From positions 1-12,308 of the forward strand of contig PBSP01000037.1 of assembly GCA_002726845.1 (NCBI GenBank): 12,308 nt of DNA. The letters run 5' to 3'. The stretch's first letter is position 1, and every line of letters starts with the position of its first letter. The DNA comes from Methanobacteriota archaeon (lineage in GTDB: Archaea; Thermoplasmatota; Poseidoniia; Poseidoniales; Poseidoniaceae). Under the pieces are notes generated by a model that was not told where the DNA came from, made no database searches, and saw nothing but the letters and a program-made list of their open reading frames with translations. The position numbers and the translations under genes were made by a program. This document shows, piece after piece, positions 1-8,080 of the stretch.

Positions 1-1
1 C

Positions 2-106
2 ATAGAAATCACATATGACACTGAAACATTCAATCCAACCAGTACAATGTCAACGGGAACCTATGTTGCGTCGGTCAAGTTGAAATGCCATCTGCAACAG
101 GGCTAG
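2..106 (+). CDS. C-terminal tail of an unidentified protein (5' end outside window)
   Basis: This frame is open from the left edge to a TAG at 104-106 and encodes about 34 residues. The other two plus-strand frames stop at once (positions 3 and 16). The peptide is rich in Thr/Ser with a beta-strand-like stretch (GTYVASVKLKC) near the end, which reads like the end of a real protein. No family is recognisable from so little. The stop lies 13 bases before the glyS GTG, so the gene would be a close upstream neighbour of glyS and possibly in the same transcript. It could also be a chance open frame; the short length limits confidence. Confidence 0.45.
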   Translation: MEITYDTETFNPTSTMSTGTYVASVKLKCHLQQG

Positions 107-119
107 ATGAGGGGATTTC

Positions 120-1796
120 GTGTCCAAGGACGATGCACGTTTGGAACGTTTGCACGGAATGTTGCGTCAACGCGGCGTTCTACTTCCTGCATTTGATTTG
201 TATGGTGGAGCAAAAGGTCTCTACGATTTTGGACCCGTTGGGGGTAGACTTCGCTCCAAATTGAATCAGGTCTGGCTTGATCATTGGCTGAGTATGGGGG
301 ACGTTGTTGAGATTTCATGTCCTACCGTCACGCCATATGAAGTGCTTGAAGCAAGCGGGCATGTTGGTGAATTTTCAGACTACATGACCGTTTGTGGGCA
401 GTGCGATGAAGCATCGAGGGCCGATACCCTGCTAGAACCGCATCACCCAAATCCAGATGCATTGAGTAAATCAGAACTTCAAGCACTCCTCGACAAAGTA
501 AATCCGGATTGCCCTGGATGCGAAACTCAAGAATGGAACCCAATCGTTCCACAGAATCTGATGTTTTCGACAACAATTGGTGCTGGAGCTTCAGGACGTA
601 AGGGATTCATGAGGCCTGAAACAGCGCAAGGAATGTTCACTTCGTTTCCGGTCCTGTATCGACATTTTCGAGAGCGACTTCCCTTTGGAGCGGCCCAAGT
701 TGGAAAGGGTTATCGCAATGAAATTTCACCACGTCAGGGTATGATTCGATTGCGGGAATTCAACATGGCTGAATTGGAATACTTCATCGACCCAGAATCC
801 ACATCTTCTTACGACTTTACAACATGGTCAAGCATTGGTTTGCATTTAATCGATGGTGAAGGAATTCATCACCAAATGCCGCTTAGTGATGCCGTAGCAA
901 CTGGACTTGTACGACATGAAACCGTTGGTTATTTCATGGGTAAAACATACGATTTCCTTGTGAATGTAGGCATTGACCCCATGAGACTTCGTTTCCGTCA
1001 GCATTCACCCGATGAAATGGCACACTATGCCTCGGATTGTTGGGATGTTGAAATTGAAGGCTCATACGGCTGGGTTGAATGTGTTGGAATCGCACACAGA
1101 GGTTGTTATGATTTGGAAGCGCATGAGAACGCTACTGGGAAAAAACTGCGAGCACGACGTGATTATGAGGAACCCAAACTTGTTCAAATCGACGGCTGGA
1201 CGATTGATGGTGGTACTGCAGGTCCTGCGTTCAGGGGTGATGCTGGTGAAGTAAAGTCCATCGTTGAAGGGTTAGAATCCAACACAGAATTCCCTAAAGC
1301 GATAGCACTTAGTGACGGCCGTCAACTCACCATCGAGCCTCATCACGTTAAGAGAGTTGAAAAAACGATTAAACAAACGGGTGAATGGTACATTCCTCAT
1401 GTTGTAGAACCAGCATTCGGAATCGACCGTATACTGTGGCATATTTTGGACCACGCATTCGTGGAGATGGAAAAAGCAGGAGAACCCTATCGTATGCTCA
1501 AAATCAACAATTCCATATCTCCGATTGATGTTGCGGTTTTCCCGCTTTTTGAAAAAGACGGGATGAAGGATTTGGCAAATAAAATTCACCAACAGTACTG
1601 TCGAAAATTTGGAGTGGTCTCACTCTATGATGGAAGCGGATCGATAGGGAAACGATACGCTCGAGCAGATGAAATTGGAATACCACTCTGCATTACAATC
1701 GACCATCAAAGCATCGAGGACGGTACCGTTACCGTTCGTCAACGAGACGACGGATCCCAAATCCGTATTGCAGTAGATCAACTGCCTCTGTTGTAG
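120..1796 (+). CDS. glyS: Glycyl-tRNA synthetase, archaeal/eukaryotic single-chain type
   Basis: Charges tRNA-Gly with glycine using ATP in the cytosol; class II synthetase of the alpha2 type. The 558 residues carry the full family signature: an N-terminal YDFGPVG segment (residues 35-41), two Cys pairs in the insertion (Cys92/Cys95 and Cys131/Cys134) that fit the zinc-ribbon-like element of archaeal GlyRS, the RPETAQG glycine-site motif (165-171), motif 2 around RNEISPRQG (199-207) running into REFNMAELEYF, and motif 3 with EPAFGIDR (430-437). The anticodon-binding domain follows, with GSIGKRYARADEIG. The start is GTG; a TGA lies in frame just upstream (108-110), so no longer form is possible. 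A GAGGGG element at 109-114 is well placed as ribosome binding site. The gene ends in TAG, 41 bases before rfcL on the same strand. Confidence 0.97.
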   Translation: MSKDDARLERLHGMLRQRGVLLPAFDLYGGAKGLYDFGPVGGRLRSKLNQVWLDHWLSMGDVVEISCPTVTPYEVLEASGHVGEFSDYMTVCGQCDEASRADTLLEPHHPNPDALSKSELQALLDKVNPDCPGCETQEWNPIVPQNLMFSTTIGAGASGRKGFMRPETAQGMFTSFPVLYRHFRERLPFGAAQVGKGYRNEISPRQGMIRLREFNMAELEYFIDPESTSSYDFTTWSSIGLHLIDGEGIHHQMPLSDAVATGLVRHETVGYFMGKTYDFLVNVGIDPMRLRFRQHSPDEMAHYASDCWDVEIEGSYGWVECVGIAHRGCYDLEAHENATGKKLRARRDYEEPKLVQIDGWTIDGGTAGPAFRGDAGEVKSIVEGLESNTEFPKAIALSDGRQLTIEPHHVKRVEKTIKQTGEWYIPHVVEPAFGIDRILWHILDHAFVEMEKAGEPYRMLKINNSISPIDVAVFPLFEKDGMKDLANKIHQQYCRKFGVVSLYDGSGSIGKRYARADEIGIPLCITIDHQSIEDGTVTVRQRDDGSQIRIAVDQLPLL

Positions 1797-1837
1797 CTGT
1801 AGAACATCTTCAAGAACCGTCGCAAGTATGGAAAACC

Positions 1838-3361
1838 ATGAGCGGTGTTTCCGATTGGACGGAACGGCACCGCCCCATATCGGAGCATCAACTTGAAGGG
1901 AATGAGGTCCAACGTCGAAAAATTCGAGAGTGGCTTGATGGATGGATAAGCGGACAACCAAAGAAAAAAGGAATTCTCTTGGTTGGTCCACCGGGTGTAG
2001 GAAAAACCACGGTTGCTCGGGCAATAGCAAACGACATGGGTTGGACCGTTATCGAATTGAATGCTAGTGATTCAAGAAATGCTGTGGCCATTCGCAAAGC
2101 GGCTACACAATCATCAACACACCGTTCTTTGTTCCATGACCCGACGAAACCACAACAAAGAACACTCATTCTTCTTGATGAGGTCGATCATATTGGCGGC
2201 GGTCTGCGAGCAGTTAGCGAAGATCGTATTCGTCGCGGCATTGAAGACGATGAAGCAACAAATCTATCCGGCGATTCAGGAGGAAAAGCAGAATTGTTAC
2301 GTTTGTTGGAAGCGACAAAGCAGCCCGTTATTCTCGCCTGCAATGATGTGATGGGCTTGTGGGGTCGTTCCTCATCAACATGGCGGAACACAAAAGATCG
2401 CTTCAGTCGACACCTGCAAACAATAACGTTCGAACGGGTATCCGATGAAGCACTTCGACGAATTGCTCGACGTGTTTTACGTGAGGAAGACGTAGAATAC
2501 ACAAACGATGCAATCGATCGCTTAGTCAGTGGCAATCACGGGGATTTGAGAGCGCTTGTACGCGATTTGCAGGTACTAACTTCAGGAGGAATTGAACAAC
2601 TCGTACCTGAATTAGTCGAAGAACATCTCAACGCAGGCGTTCGTGATATGACAACAGAGGTATTTCCTGGAATGGAATCCTTATACCGTGCTCAATCAGC
2701 TACCGATGCAATCGCAATTGGAAGGAGCATTGACAAACAACCCTCTGATTTGATGAATTGGGTTCATTGGAACAATTCCTCAATCTTTTCGAATGATGTC
2801 ATGCGTCGAGGTTCTAACGCGCTCATCCTTGCCGATCGTTCCGTGGAAAGCCGATACCGTGATTTGGCACATCGTTCCTCATATTGGACTCTGCATCTTT
2901 CTGCCCTATCGGCAAGTGTGGCGAACCATCAACCCCTTCCGAACAAATTGTACCCAAGCTATCCCAATTACTTACGTAGAAAAGGTTCGTGGGTACGGCC
3001 TGCGATTATTACGCATCTTGCTGACATATCCAAAACCAGTCGGTCGACTGTCCGTAGGGAATTTATGCCCTTGCTCGGTGTACTTCATCAGGAGAATCAG
3101 GTTTTTGGAGACCCAAATCGGTTTGAAATTTCGCTCGGACTTGGTCTCAGTGCAGAGGAACATGTCGCTTTATCTAATCTTCCAGTGTCAAGAGCGTCGA
3201 CCAAGGCATTGATTCGAGCCTATGAAAAAGCAGAACAAGAATGGAAAGTTCCTGTTATCGATACCGTTCTTGAAGAATTGAATGAAGTTGATGAAACCCA
3301 AGAAGATGTTGCATCCAAAACCGAGACCGAACGGGACTCAGCGCAGCGGACCTTGTTCTGA
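1838..3361 (+). CDS. rfcL: Replication factor C large subunit (clamp loader ATPase)
   Basis: Large subunit of the archaeal clamp loader, which with RfcS subunits opens the PCNA ring and loads it on primed DNA. The AAA+ features are in order: an N-terminal WTERHRP segment equivalent to the family WxEKYRP, Walker A GPPGVGKT (residues 50-57), Walker B LILLDEVD (110-117), sensor 1 ILACND (Asn169), and sensor 2 in GDLRA (Arg238). An all-helical collar-like region follows, then an acidic, Glu/Asp-rich tail (about 470-500). The protein ends in QRTLF, which resembles the core of the PCNA-binding (PIP) motif near the end of other archaeal RfcL. The length of 507 is typical. The ATG at 1838 gives the expected N-terminus; upstream there is only a weak GGAA. 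The gene ends with TGA and overlaps the end of trkH on the opposite strand by 24 bases. Confidence 0.95.
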   Translation: MSGVSDWTERHRPISEHQLEGNEVQRRKIREWLDGWISGQPKKKGILLVGPPGVGKTTVARAIANDMGWTVIELNASDSRNAVAIRKAATQSSTHRSLFHDPTKPQQRTLILLDEVDHIGGGLRAVSEDRIRRGIEDDEATNLSGDSGGKAELLRLLEATKQPVILACNDVMGLWGRSSSTWRNTKDRFSRHLQTITFERVSDEALRRIARRVLREEDVEYTNDAIDRLVSGNHGDLRALVRDLQVLTSGGIEQLVPELVEEHLNAGVRDMTTEVFPGMESLYRAQSATDAIAIGRSIDKQPSDLMNWVHWNNSSIFSNDVMRRGSNALILADRSVESRYRDLAHRSSYWTLHLSALSASVANHQPLPNKLYPSYPNYLRRKGSWVRPAIITHLADISKTSRSTVRREFMPLLGVLHQENQVFGDPNRFEISLGLGLSAEEHVALSNLPVSRASTKALIRAYEKAEQEWKVPVIDTVLEELNEVDETQEDVASKTETERDSAQRTLF

Positions 3362-4981
3362 TTCTTCGTGTGGTTCTCTTGAAATCATTCGCTTTAATCG
3401 TGTCAATGCACCACGTGGCGCTTGGTCTCTTGATTCAGACCTCCACGTGTGAGGGTGCAGCAAAATAACTGCTGTAAGCAATTCCAAACGACCAAACCAC
3501 ATCAGTATTGAAGTCAACAAAAGAGCACCAGAATTGAGGCCAGCCCATGTTTCTGTAGGTCCGTAATTGCCAAGTGTAGGTCCAGTATTGCCAAGACTGG
3601 ATGCCACCAATGCAAGAATGGATTCAAAATTTTCATCGGGTGCGATGAAAGCCAGTAAGATCGATGCTATCGCAAACAGTCCAATCCACACGAACAGCAT
3701 ACCAACAATGAGGCCAAGTTGTTGATTGCCGACGACTTCACCGTTCATTCGTACGGTTTGTACTTTCCGAGGTTGAGCGATACGAACAAGTTCTCTCATC
3801 GCTACTTTGAATGCTAAATTAACGCGCAAGAGTTTCAGACCTCCACTCGTACTACCTGCAGAGGCACCAACAATCATTAGCACAAACAAAAACAGGTGTG
3901 TTACTACAGGCCATTGCATGTAATCTGTCGATGTGTATCCCGTTGATGTGCCAATCGAAACCACATGGAACAGCGAATCAATGAATGTATCAGGTGTTGA
4001 GTAATCTCTGGTAGCAAAGAGGGCTATGGTGATGAACAAAAACGTTGTAAGAATGTATACGATATAATTCTTGAATTCCTCATCCTGAGTAGCCTTCTTG
4101 AATTCACCTTCTCTGATGAACCACAGGAGTGTAAAATTGATTCCACCGATAAACATGAAGAGAATGATGATCAATTCAACAGTGTAGGATTGGTAATGAC
4201 CAATGCTAGCGTCGTGGGTCGAGAAACCACCAGTTGGCATCGTAGTTAGCGCATGATTGATTGAATCAAACCAATTCATACCCCCAATGGTTTTCAAAAG
4301 ACCCATCTCGAGGAGGGTTAATGCCAGATACAATCCCCACAATGCCAGTGCAGTTTCTTGCAATTTGGGTTTAAGACGTGAAAGTGATGGTCCCGTCAAC
4401 TCAGCACGAGCTAAAGCCATACCACCTCCAATGACACGTGAAAGGATCATCATGCCCAACATGATGATTCCCATGCCGCCAAACCATTGGGTAAGTGACC
4501 TCCAGAACAATAACCCTCGTGGTTGGGTGTTGATGCAATCAGGAGTACTTGGTAAGCAATTGGGGCTCATTGAAGTTGAAATGACCGTTGCACCGGTTGT
4601 CGAAAAACCAGACATCGATTCAAACCAAGAATTAACTGCTCCACGTGCAATATCTAAAAACTCTGAACCTTCTGTAAACGGGCCGTGAAACATTCCGCCA
4701 AGCCAGTAGGGCAATGCGCCAATAAACACGGCAAGTGGCCAAACCAATGCCACGGCAGCGAAGGCTTCACGATCACGCAATCGCATGTGGGTGTTTCGTT
4801 TCGTCCCGAATCGTAACATCATCAAACCGATGAAGAACGAAAGTCCTGCAGGTATTGAAAACGCTCGAAGGGCCAACTCCCAATCGTCCAAATATCCTGT
4901 AACCAACACACAAAACAAGAGGGGAACGGTCAATGCGACAAGCGTCCACCCAAGTATGAGGTTCAGTACATCAAAACGCAT
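3338..4981 (-). CDS. trkH: Trk-type potassium uptake channel subunit TrkH
   Basis: Membrane pore of the Trk/Ktr potassium uptake system, gated by the cytosolic TrkA. The 547 residues form many hydrophobic helices arranged as four M1-P-M2 repeats. The four pore loops are visible: GFSTTGAT (125-132), MPTGGFST (248-255), GTSTGYTS (344-351) and SLGNTGPT (462-469), each with the selectivity-filter glycine. Between loops 3 and 4 lies ASAGSTSGGLKLLR, typical of TrkH. The C-terminal tail after about residue 512 is basic and cytosolic. The ATG is 2 bases after the trkA stop; its ribosome binding site AAGGTG lies inside the last codons of trkA, so translation is probably coupled. It stops at TGA inside the 3' end of rfcL. 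Confidence 0.96.
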   Translation of the reverse strand: MRFDVLNLILGWTLVALTVPLLFCVLVTGYLDDWELALRAFSIPAGLSFFIGLMMLRFGTKRNTHMRLRDREAFAAVALVWPLAVFIGALPYWLGGMFHGPFTEGSEFLDIARGAVNSWFESMSGFSTTGATVISTSMSPNCLPSTPDCINTQPRGLLFWRSLTQWFGGMGIIMLGMMILSRVIGGGMALARAELTGPSLSRLKPKLQETALALWGLYLALTLLEMGLLKTIGGMNWFDSINHALTTMPTGGFSTHDASIGHYQSYTVELIIILFMFIGGINFTLLWFIREGEFKKATQDEEFKNYIVYILTTFLFITIALFATRDYSTPDTFIDSLFHVVSIGTSTGYTSTDYMQWPVVTHLFLFVLMIVGASAGSTSGGLKLLRVNLAFKVAMRELVRIAQPRKVQTVRMNGEVVGNQQLGLIVGMLFVWIGLFAIASILLAFIAPDENFESILALVASSLGNTGPTLGNYGPTETWAGLNSGALLLTSILMWFGRLELLTAVILLHPHTWRSESRDQAPRGALTRLKRMISREPHEESEQGPLR

Positions 4982-4983
4982 GA

Positions 4984-6405
4984 TTACACCTTGAATCGTT
5001 TCTCAAGATCTGTCACCCTATCGGGTCGACAAAAGAGAATAAGGCGATCACCTTCGACAATGGTCTTTTCTCTTGCAGGGCGCAGTGTTTCCCAAAAGCC
5101 AGAAGTGGTCCTGCGTTGAATGAAAGCAATCCTTGACCACTCGGGTAATCCTGAATTCCCTATTGTTTTGCCTGCAAATTTGGATTGTTTGGATACTGTT
5201 TGACTTATTCCAACGATATCCGGTATGTTAGACAGAATCGCATATGCGCCCGAAGCCTTGGTGTGTATATGAGCGAGAATGTTGTCGACTGCCACTCGCT
5301 TGATGTCAACTGCGAAGGTGATGCCCATGCGTTGAGTGACTGCTACAAGGTCAGAATCTTGAAGAATCAACCCCGTTCTGGTGACACCCATGTCGCTGGC
5401 CAACAGCGCTGCTGCAATCGAAATGTGATCATCTTCCAAAGCAGCCACAGCAATGTGATGTTCTTTGATTCCAATCTCAGTCAAAATGTTACGATCGAGG
5501 AAGTCTCCATGGATGACATCGAGGTTTGCATGGGCTCCGATATCGGAACCAGAGAGCGCGTTTGCAATGCTAAGATTACGTTCAATAACCGTTACGTAAG
5601 CACCATTGCGCAGCCAATCTTCAGCAATTCGCTTGCCAACGTCAGTTGCTCCTATGATAGCAACACGAGGCTGTGCTGGGAAATCTATGGATTCATGGCC
5701 GAAGGCTGTCAGTATTCGACTGAAAGACTTTAATCCACTGGTTGCTACTGCAATACGATCCTTTGGCATTAACGTGAAATCTTTGTTGGGCACCGTACTG
5801 GGCTCTCCATCTCGTTTCACACCAACAATCAGAGGCAGACCTCCTTCAATACCTAGGCTTGCTTCCGCCAGTGTTTGATAAATGACTTCTTCAGCATCCT
5901 TGGTAACGTTCAATTCGATAATGTAGGCTTCATGACCAAACGGAATTACTTCCTCTATGGCAGAAGAACGAAGACCAGTAGCGAGTCGCTGGATTGCCCC
6001 ATCAACTGGGTCAATGGCATAATCGACGGCAGCCCATCTTGAGAGATGACCCTCGTTGTGCTCTTCAACATAAGCGCGTTCTCTGAATCGGCCTATTGAA
6101 AGGAGATTGTGTTGGACAGAGGTGCCGTTCTGGCGCTTAAATTCATCCTCTGCAAGGGAACACGCAATGAGGTTTCGATCGTCTGAATCGGTAACCGCAA
6201 CAAACACCGCTGCATCTCCAATCCCTGCCTCCTGCAACGAACTACGAGACGTAATGTCACCATGGATGACTAGTGCATCAAGAGACTGTGCGTTCTTCAC
6301 AGCTCTCGAATCTTTGTCGATGAGAACCACGTCCATTGTCTCTGCACGCATGGCACGTGCCAATTCTGAACCTACCCGTCCAGCTCCTCCAATAATTACT
6401 CGAAT
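4984..6405 (-). CDS. trkA: Trk potassium uptake regulator TrkA, two RCK repeats; probable ATT start
   Basis: Cytosolic NAD(H)-binding regulator that docks on TrkH and controls potassium flux. The protein is a tandem repeat of RCK-N and RCK-C domains, about 473 residues from the proposed start. The first Rossmann motif GGAGRVG (residues 6-12) is followed by VVLIDKD, whose Asp30 is the expected ribose-binding acid. The second repeat begins RVAIIGATDVG, where GxGxxG is degenerate. A second RCK-C domain ends the protein. The start is the issue: the only conventional start near the N-terminus, TTG at 6363-6361, lies after the first Rossmann glycines and would remove them. Upstream in the same frame before a TGA there is no ATG, GTG or TTG, but an ATT (6405-6403) sits exactly where TrkA proteins begin (M-R-V-I-I-G), 3 bases after GAGGTGAT. 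I therefore place the start at ATT. The stop is TAA. Confidence 0.92.
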   Translation of the reverse strand: MRVIIGGAGRVGSELARAMRAETMDVVLIDKDSRAVKNAQSLDALVIHGDITSRSSLQEAGIGDAAVFVAVTDSDDRNLIACSLAEDEFKRQNGTSVQHNLLSIGRFRERAYVEEHNEGHLSRWAAVDYAIDPVDGAIQRLATGLRSSAIEEVIPFGHEAYIIELNVTKDAEEVIYQTLAEASLGIEGGLPLIVGVKRDGEPSTVPNKDFTLMPKDRIAVATSGLKSFSRILTAFGHESIDFPAQPRVAIIGATDVGKRIAEDWLRNGAYVTVIERNLSIANALSGSDIGAHANLDVIHGDFLDRNILTEIGIKEHHIAVAALEDDHISIAAALLASDMGVTRTGLILQDSDLVAVTQRMGITFAVDIKRVAVDNILAHIHTKASGAYAILSNIPDIVGISQTVSKQSKFAGKTIGNSGLPEWSRIAFIQRRTTSGFWETLRPAREKTIVEGDRLILFCRPDRVTDLEKRFKV

Positions 6406-6408
6406 GTT

Positions 6409-6416
6409 ATCACCTC
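6409..6416 (-). promoter_or_regulatory. Strong ribosome binding site of trkA overlapping the upstream stop codon
   Basis: On the minus strand this reads GAGGTGAT, an eight-base match to the complement of the archaeal 16S rRNA 3' end (AUCACCUC). It begins within the TGA stop (6417-6415) of the transglutaminase-like gene and lies three bases before the proposed ATT start of trkA. It is the longest such match I noticed in the window. It decides the trkA start, and its overlap with the stop implies coupling of the two genes. Confidence 0.8.
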
Positions 6417-7995
6417 AACTGTATACAGGGAATTTACCGCCTCCGTAACTAACGGGTCCTTCCAATGCGTAAATGCGATCTCGCTCTATTTCTTGGCCAT
6501 CCCTATCAAAGTCAGATGGGTATAGGGGTCGGTAATAGGCATTGATGTAAGTGCCGTCACCATTCGGATCAGGCTGTTCAACCCAATCGATAAGAGCAGA
6601 TGCCGTGTGCAACAGCCACTTGTTGTTGGTCACGTCGACGGATGCTTCAATGTAGCAACTGTTCAATTCAATGTTGTTTGATTCGCACCATGAATCCGAC
6701 ATCGGTAGCTGAATGTAGCCCCATGCATGCGCTTCCCATTTGGTGTAGGATTTACTCGACAGAATACCAAAGACGTACCAACCAGGTATCCCTTTGGCGC
6801 GTAACAAACTTAGGAACGCATTGGTCTGCTCGTCGCAATCACCTTGTCCTGCAATGAGGCATGCAGGACCGCTTAAAGCGGACTCTCCCGATCCGATTTC
6901 CGTGTAATAATCGATGTTTTCTTGGATGTAATCAAAGGCAGCTTTAGCGAACGAAAATGCATTCTTGTTGTCTTCTGGAAGGTTTGAATCGATCGCTTCG
7001 ACAGCAGTTCTAACCACTGCCTGTGTCGCATCAATTGCATAATCTGTGCGCCCGTTATTGTACCACTTCACCGCAGTGAAATCATCGGTTCGTTCACCAT
7101 CACCACGGTTTTCTAGATCATCATACGTTCCGCTGTTTTCTTCAAGAATTCCTGCAGCAAAGCCGGGTATACGGGGGTCGACAACATCAACCTCAGACCA
7201 CCAAGTGTAGGATTTTGTGCTAACTGTGACCAGATATTCATAAGTTAATTTTTCATTCGGAGCAAGATTGACTTTGACCTTAACGCATGGACCTCCAGTA
7301 CAATATTGGCTTCCACTTGCCGCAGTGCCCGGCCACCAAATCTCGTGACCTCCAGGCGTCATAATAGCCTCGGCATAGGTCCGGATTGCGGTTCTTTCGA
7401 GCGGTATGTCGATTGATTGACCATCGATTCGTAACTCGATGGACTGAACGTCTTGGATTTTTTGATTCGGCATCGGATCTGCACCTGTTTCATAGGAGTA
7501 CAGAGAATTGCTGTTCTCGAGAGCATAAACATCAGGAGATATGGGAAACGTTTCATTGTAATATTCGTTTTGATCGTTATCCATATTTTCGAGGGTTGTA
7601 ATACGGTTAAGCGTATAATCTGCTTCAATATCGTAGACCATGTAACCAAGGGTTGGATTCATGATGAATTCCTTGGCCTCGGATATTTTGCCAAGTGTCA
7701 ACTCCCTTGCTTGTGGTGAGAGCATGATAAAAGCAATCAGACCGAGCATGATTAGGCTGCGAAACCGGTTTTTGCGCCCTTTTAGGATGTTCTTGTTTCG
7801 ACCTCGATCGGTTTGTACCATCCCCCTTCTGCGCGGGACCGATGTCATCTTGTACGCTTTAGCACCAGAAAACCGATCTTTTTGCAAATTTATACGATGA
7901 TCCATTATCGAATTGCTCGCTAGAACTCTACCACAGGAATAACAGATGGTGTCGCCATCCAGCGTGGTCGCAGCACAGTACGGGCATGAACCCAT
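6415..7995 (-). CDS. Zinc ribbon - membrane helix - transglutaminase-like domain protein
   Basis: A 526-residue membrane-anchored protein with three parts. Residues 4-21 hold a zinc ribbon (Cys4, Cys7, Cys18, Cys21). A basic linker (about 40-79) leads to one hydrophobic helix (about 79-93), so by the positive-inside rule the zinc ribbon is cytosolic and the rest external. The large external part has a beta-rich region and then a transglutaminase/papain-like core: GQGDCDEQTNAFLSLLRAKG with probable catalytic Cys387, HAW with His423, and SVDV with Asp454 as a candidate third residue. Such domains act as proteases or amide-forming/hydrolysing enzymes; the substrate cannot be told. A late acidic PNGDG/FDRDGQ stretch could bind calcium. 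The ATG at 7995 places the Cys pairs at the very N-terminus; no ribosome binding site is evident, suggesting a leaderless message. It stops 9 bases before the proposed trkA start. Confidence 0.85.
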   Translation of the reverse strand: MGSCPYCAATTLDGDTICYSCGRVLASNSIMDHRINLQKDRFSGAKAYKMTSVPRRRGMVQTDRGRNKNILKGRKNRFRSLIMLGLIAFIMLSPQARELTLGKISEAKEFIMNPTLGYMVYDIEADYTLNRITTLENMDNDQNEYYNETFPISPDVYALENSNSLYSYETGADPMPNQKIQDVQSIELRIDGQSIDIPLERTAIRTYAEAIMTPGGHEIWWPGTAASGSQYCTGGPCVKVKVNLAPNEKLTYEYLVTVSTKSYTWWSEVDVVDPRIPGFAAGILEENSGTYDDLENRGDGERTDDFTAVKWYNNGRTDYAIDATQAVVRTAVEAIDSNLPEDNKNAFSFAKAAFDYIQENIDYYTEIGSGESALSGPACLIAGQGDCDEQTNAFLSLLRAKGIPGWYVFGILSSKSYTKWEAHAWGYIQLPMSDSWCESNNIELNSCYIEASVDVTNNKWLLHTASALIDWVEQPDPNGDGTYINAYYRPLYPSDFDRDGQEIERDRIYALEGPVSYGGGKFPVYS

Positions 7996-8080
7996 ACCCG
8001 GTTGGTTGAGCAGTCATGGTTTAATGGTTGTGTGAGATGACCGACCAAACCATTGATAGGGAGGGTCTTTGGCCGCGAAT
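7996..8080 (-). promoter_or_regulatory. Intergenic gap with possible promoter for the transglutaminase-like gene
   Basis: An 85-base gap between two minus-strand genes. An AT-rich TTAAA core at about 8019-8024 lies some 25 bases before the ATG at 7995, a spacing that would give a leaderless or nearly leaderless transcript; this fits the missing ribosome binding site. A short inverted repeat, AATGGTT (8023-8029) with AACCATT (8048-8054), overlaps this region and could be an operator or chance. The flanking genes could equally be co-transcribed. No terminator-like T run is seen. Confidence 0.25.

Noticed and set aside
4984..6363. trkA starting at the TTG at 6363
   Set aside because: This start would remove the GGAGRVG nucleotide-binding motif that is clearly encoded in frame just upstream, and it has no suitable ribosome binding site compared with GAGGTGAT before the ATT.
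8015..8055. Imperfect inverted repeat (AATGGTT ... AACCATT) as a terminator or attachment site
   Set aside because: The arms are only seven bases with an 18-base loop, there is no T run, and no mobile-element gene is nearby; chance is likely.
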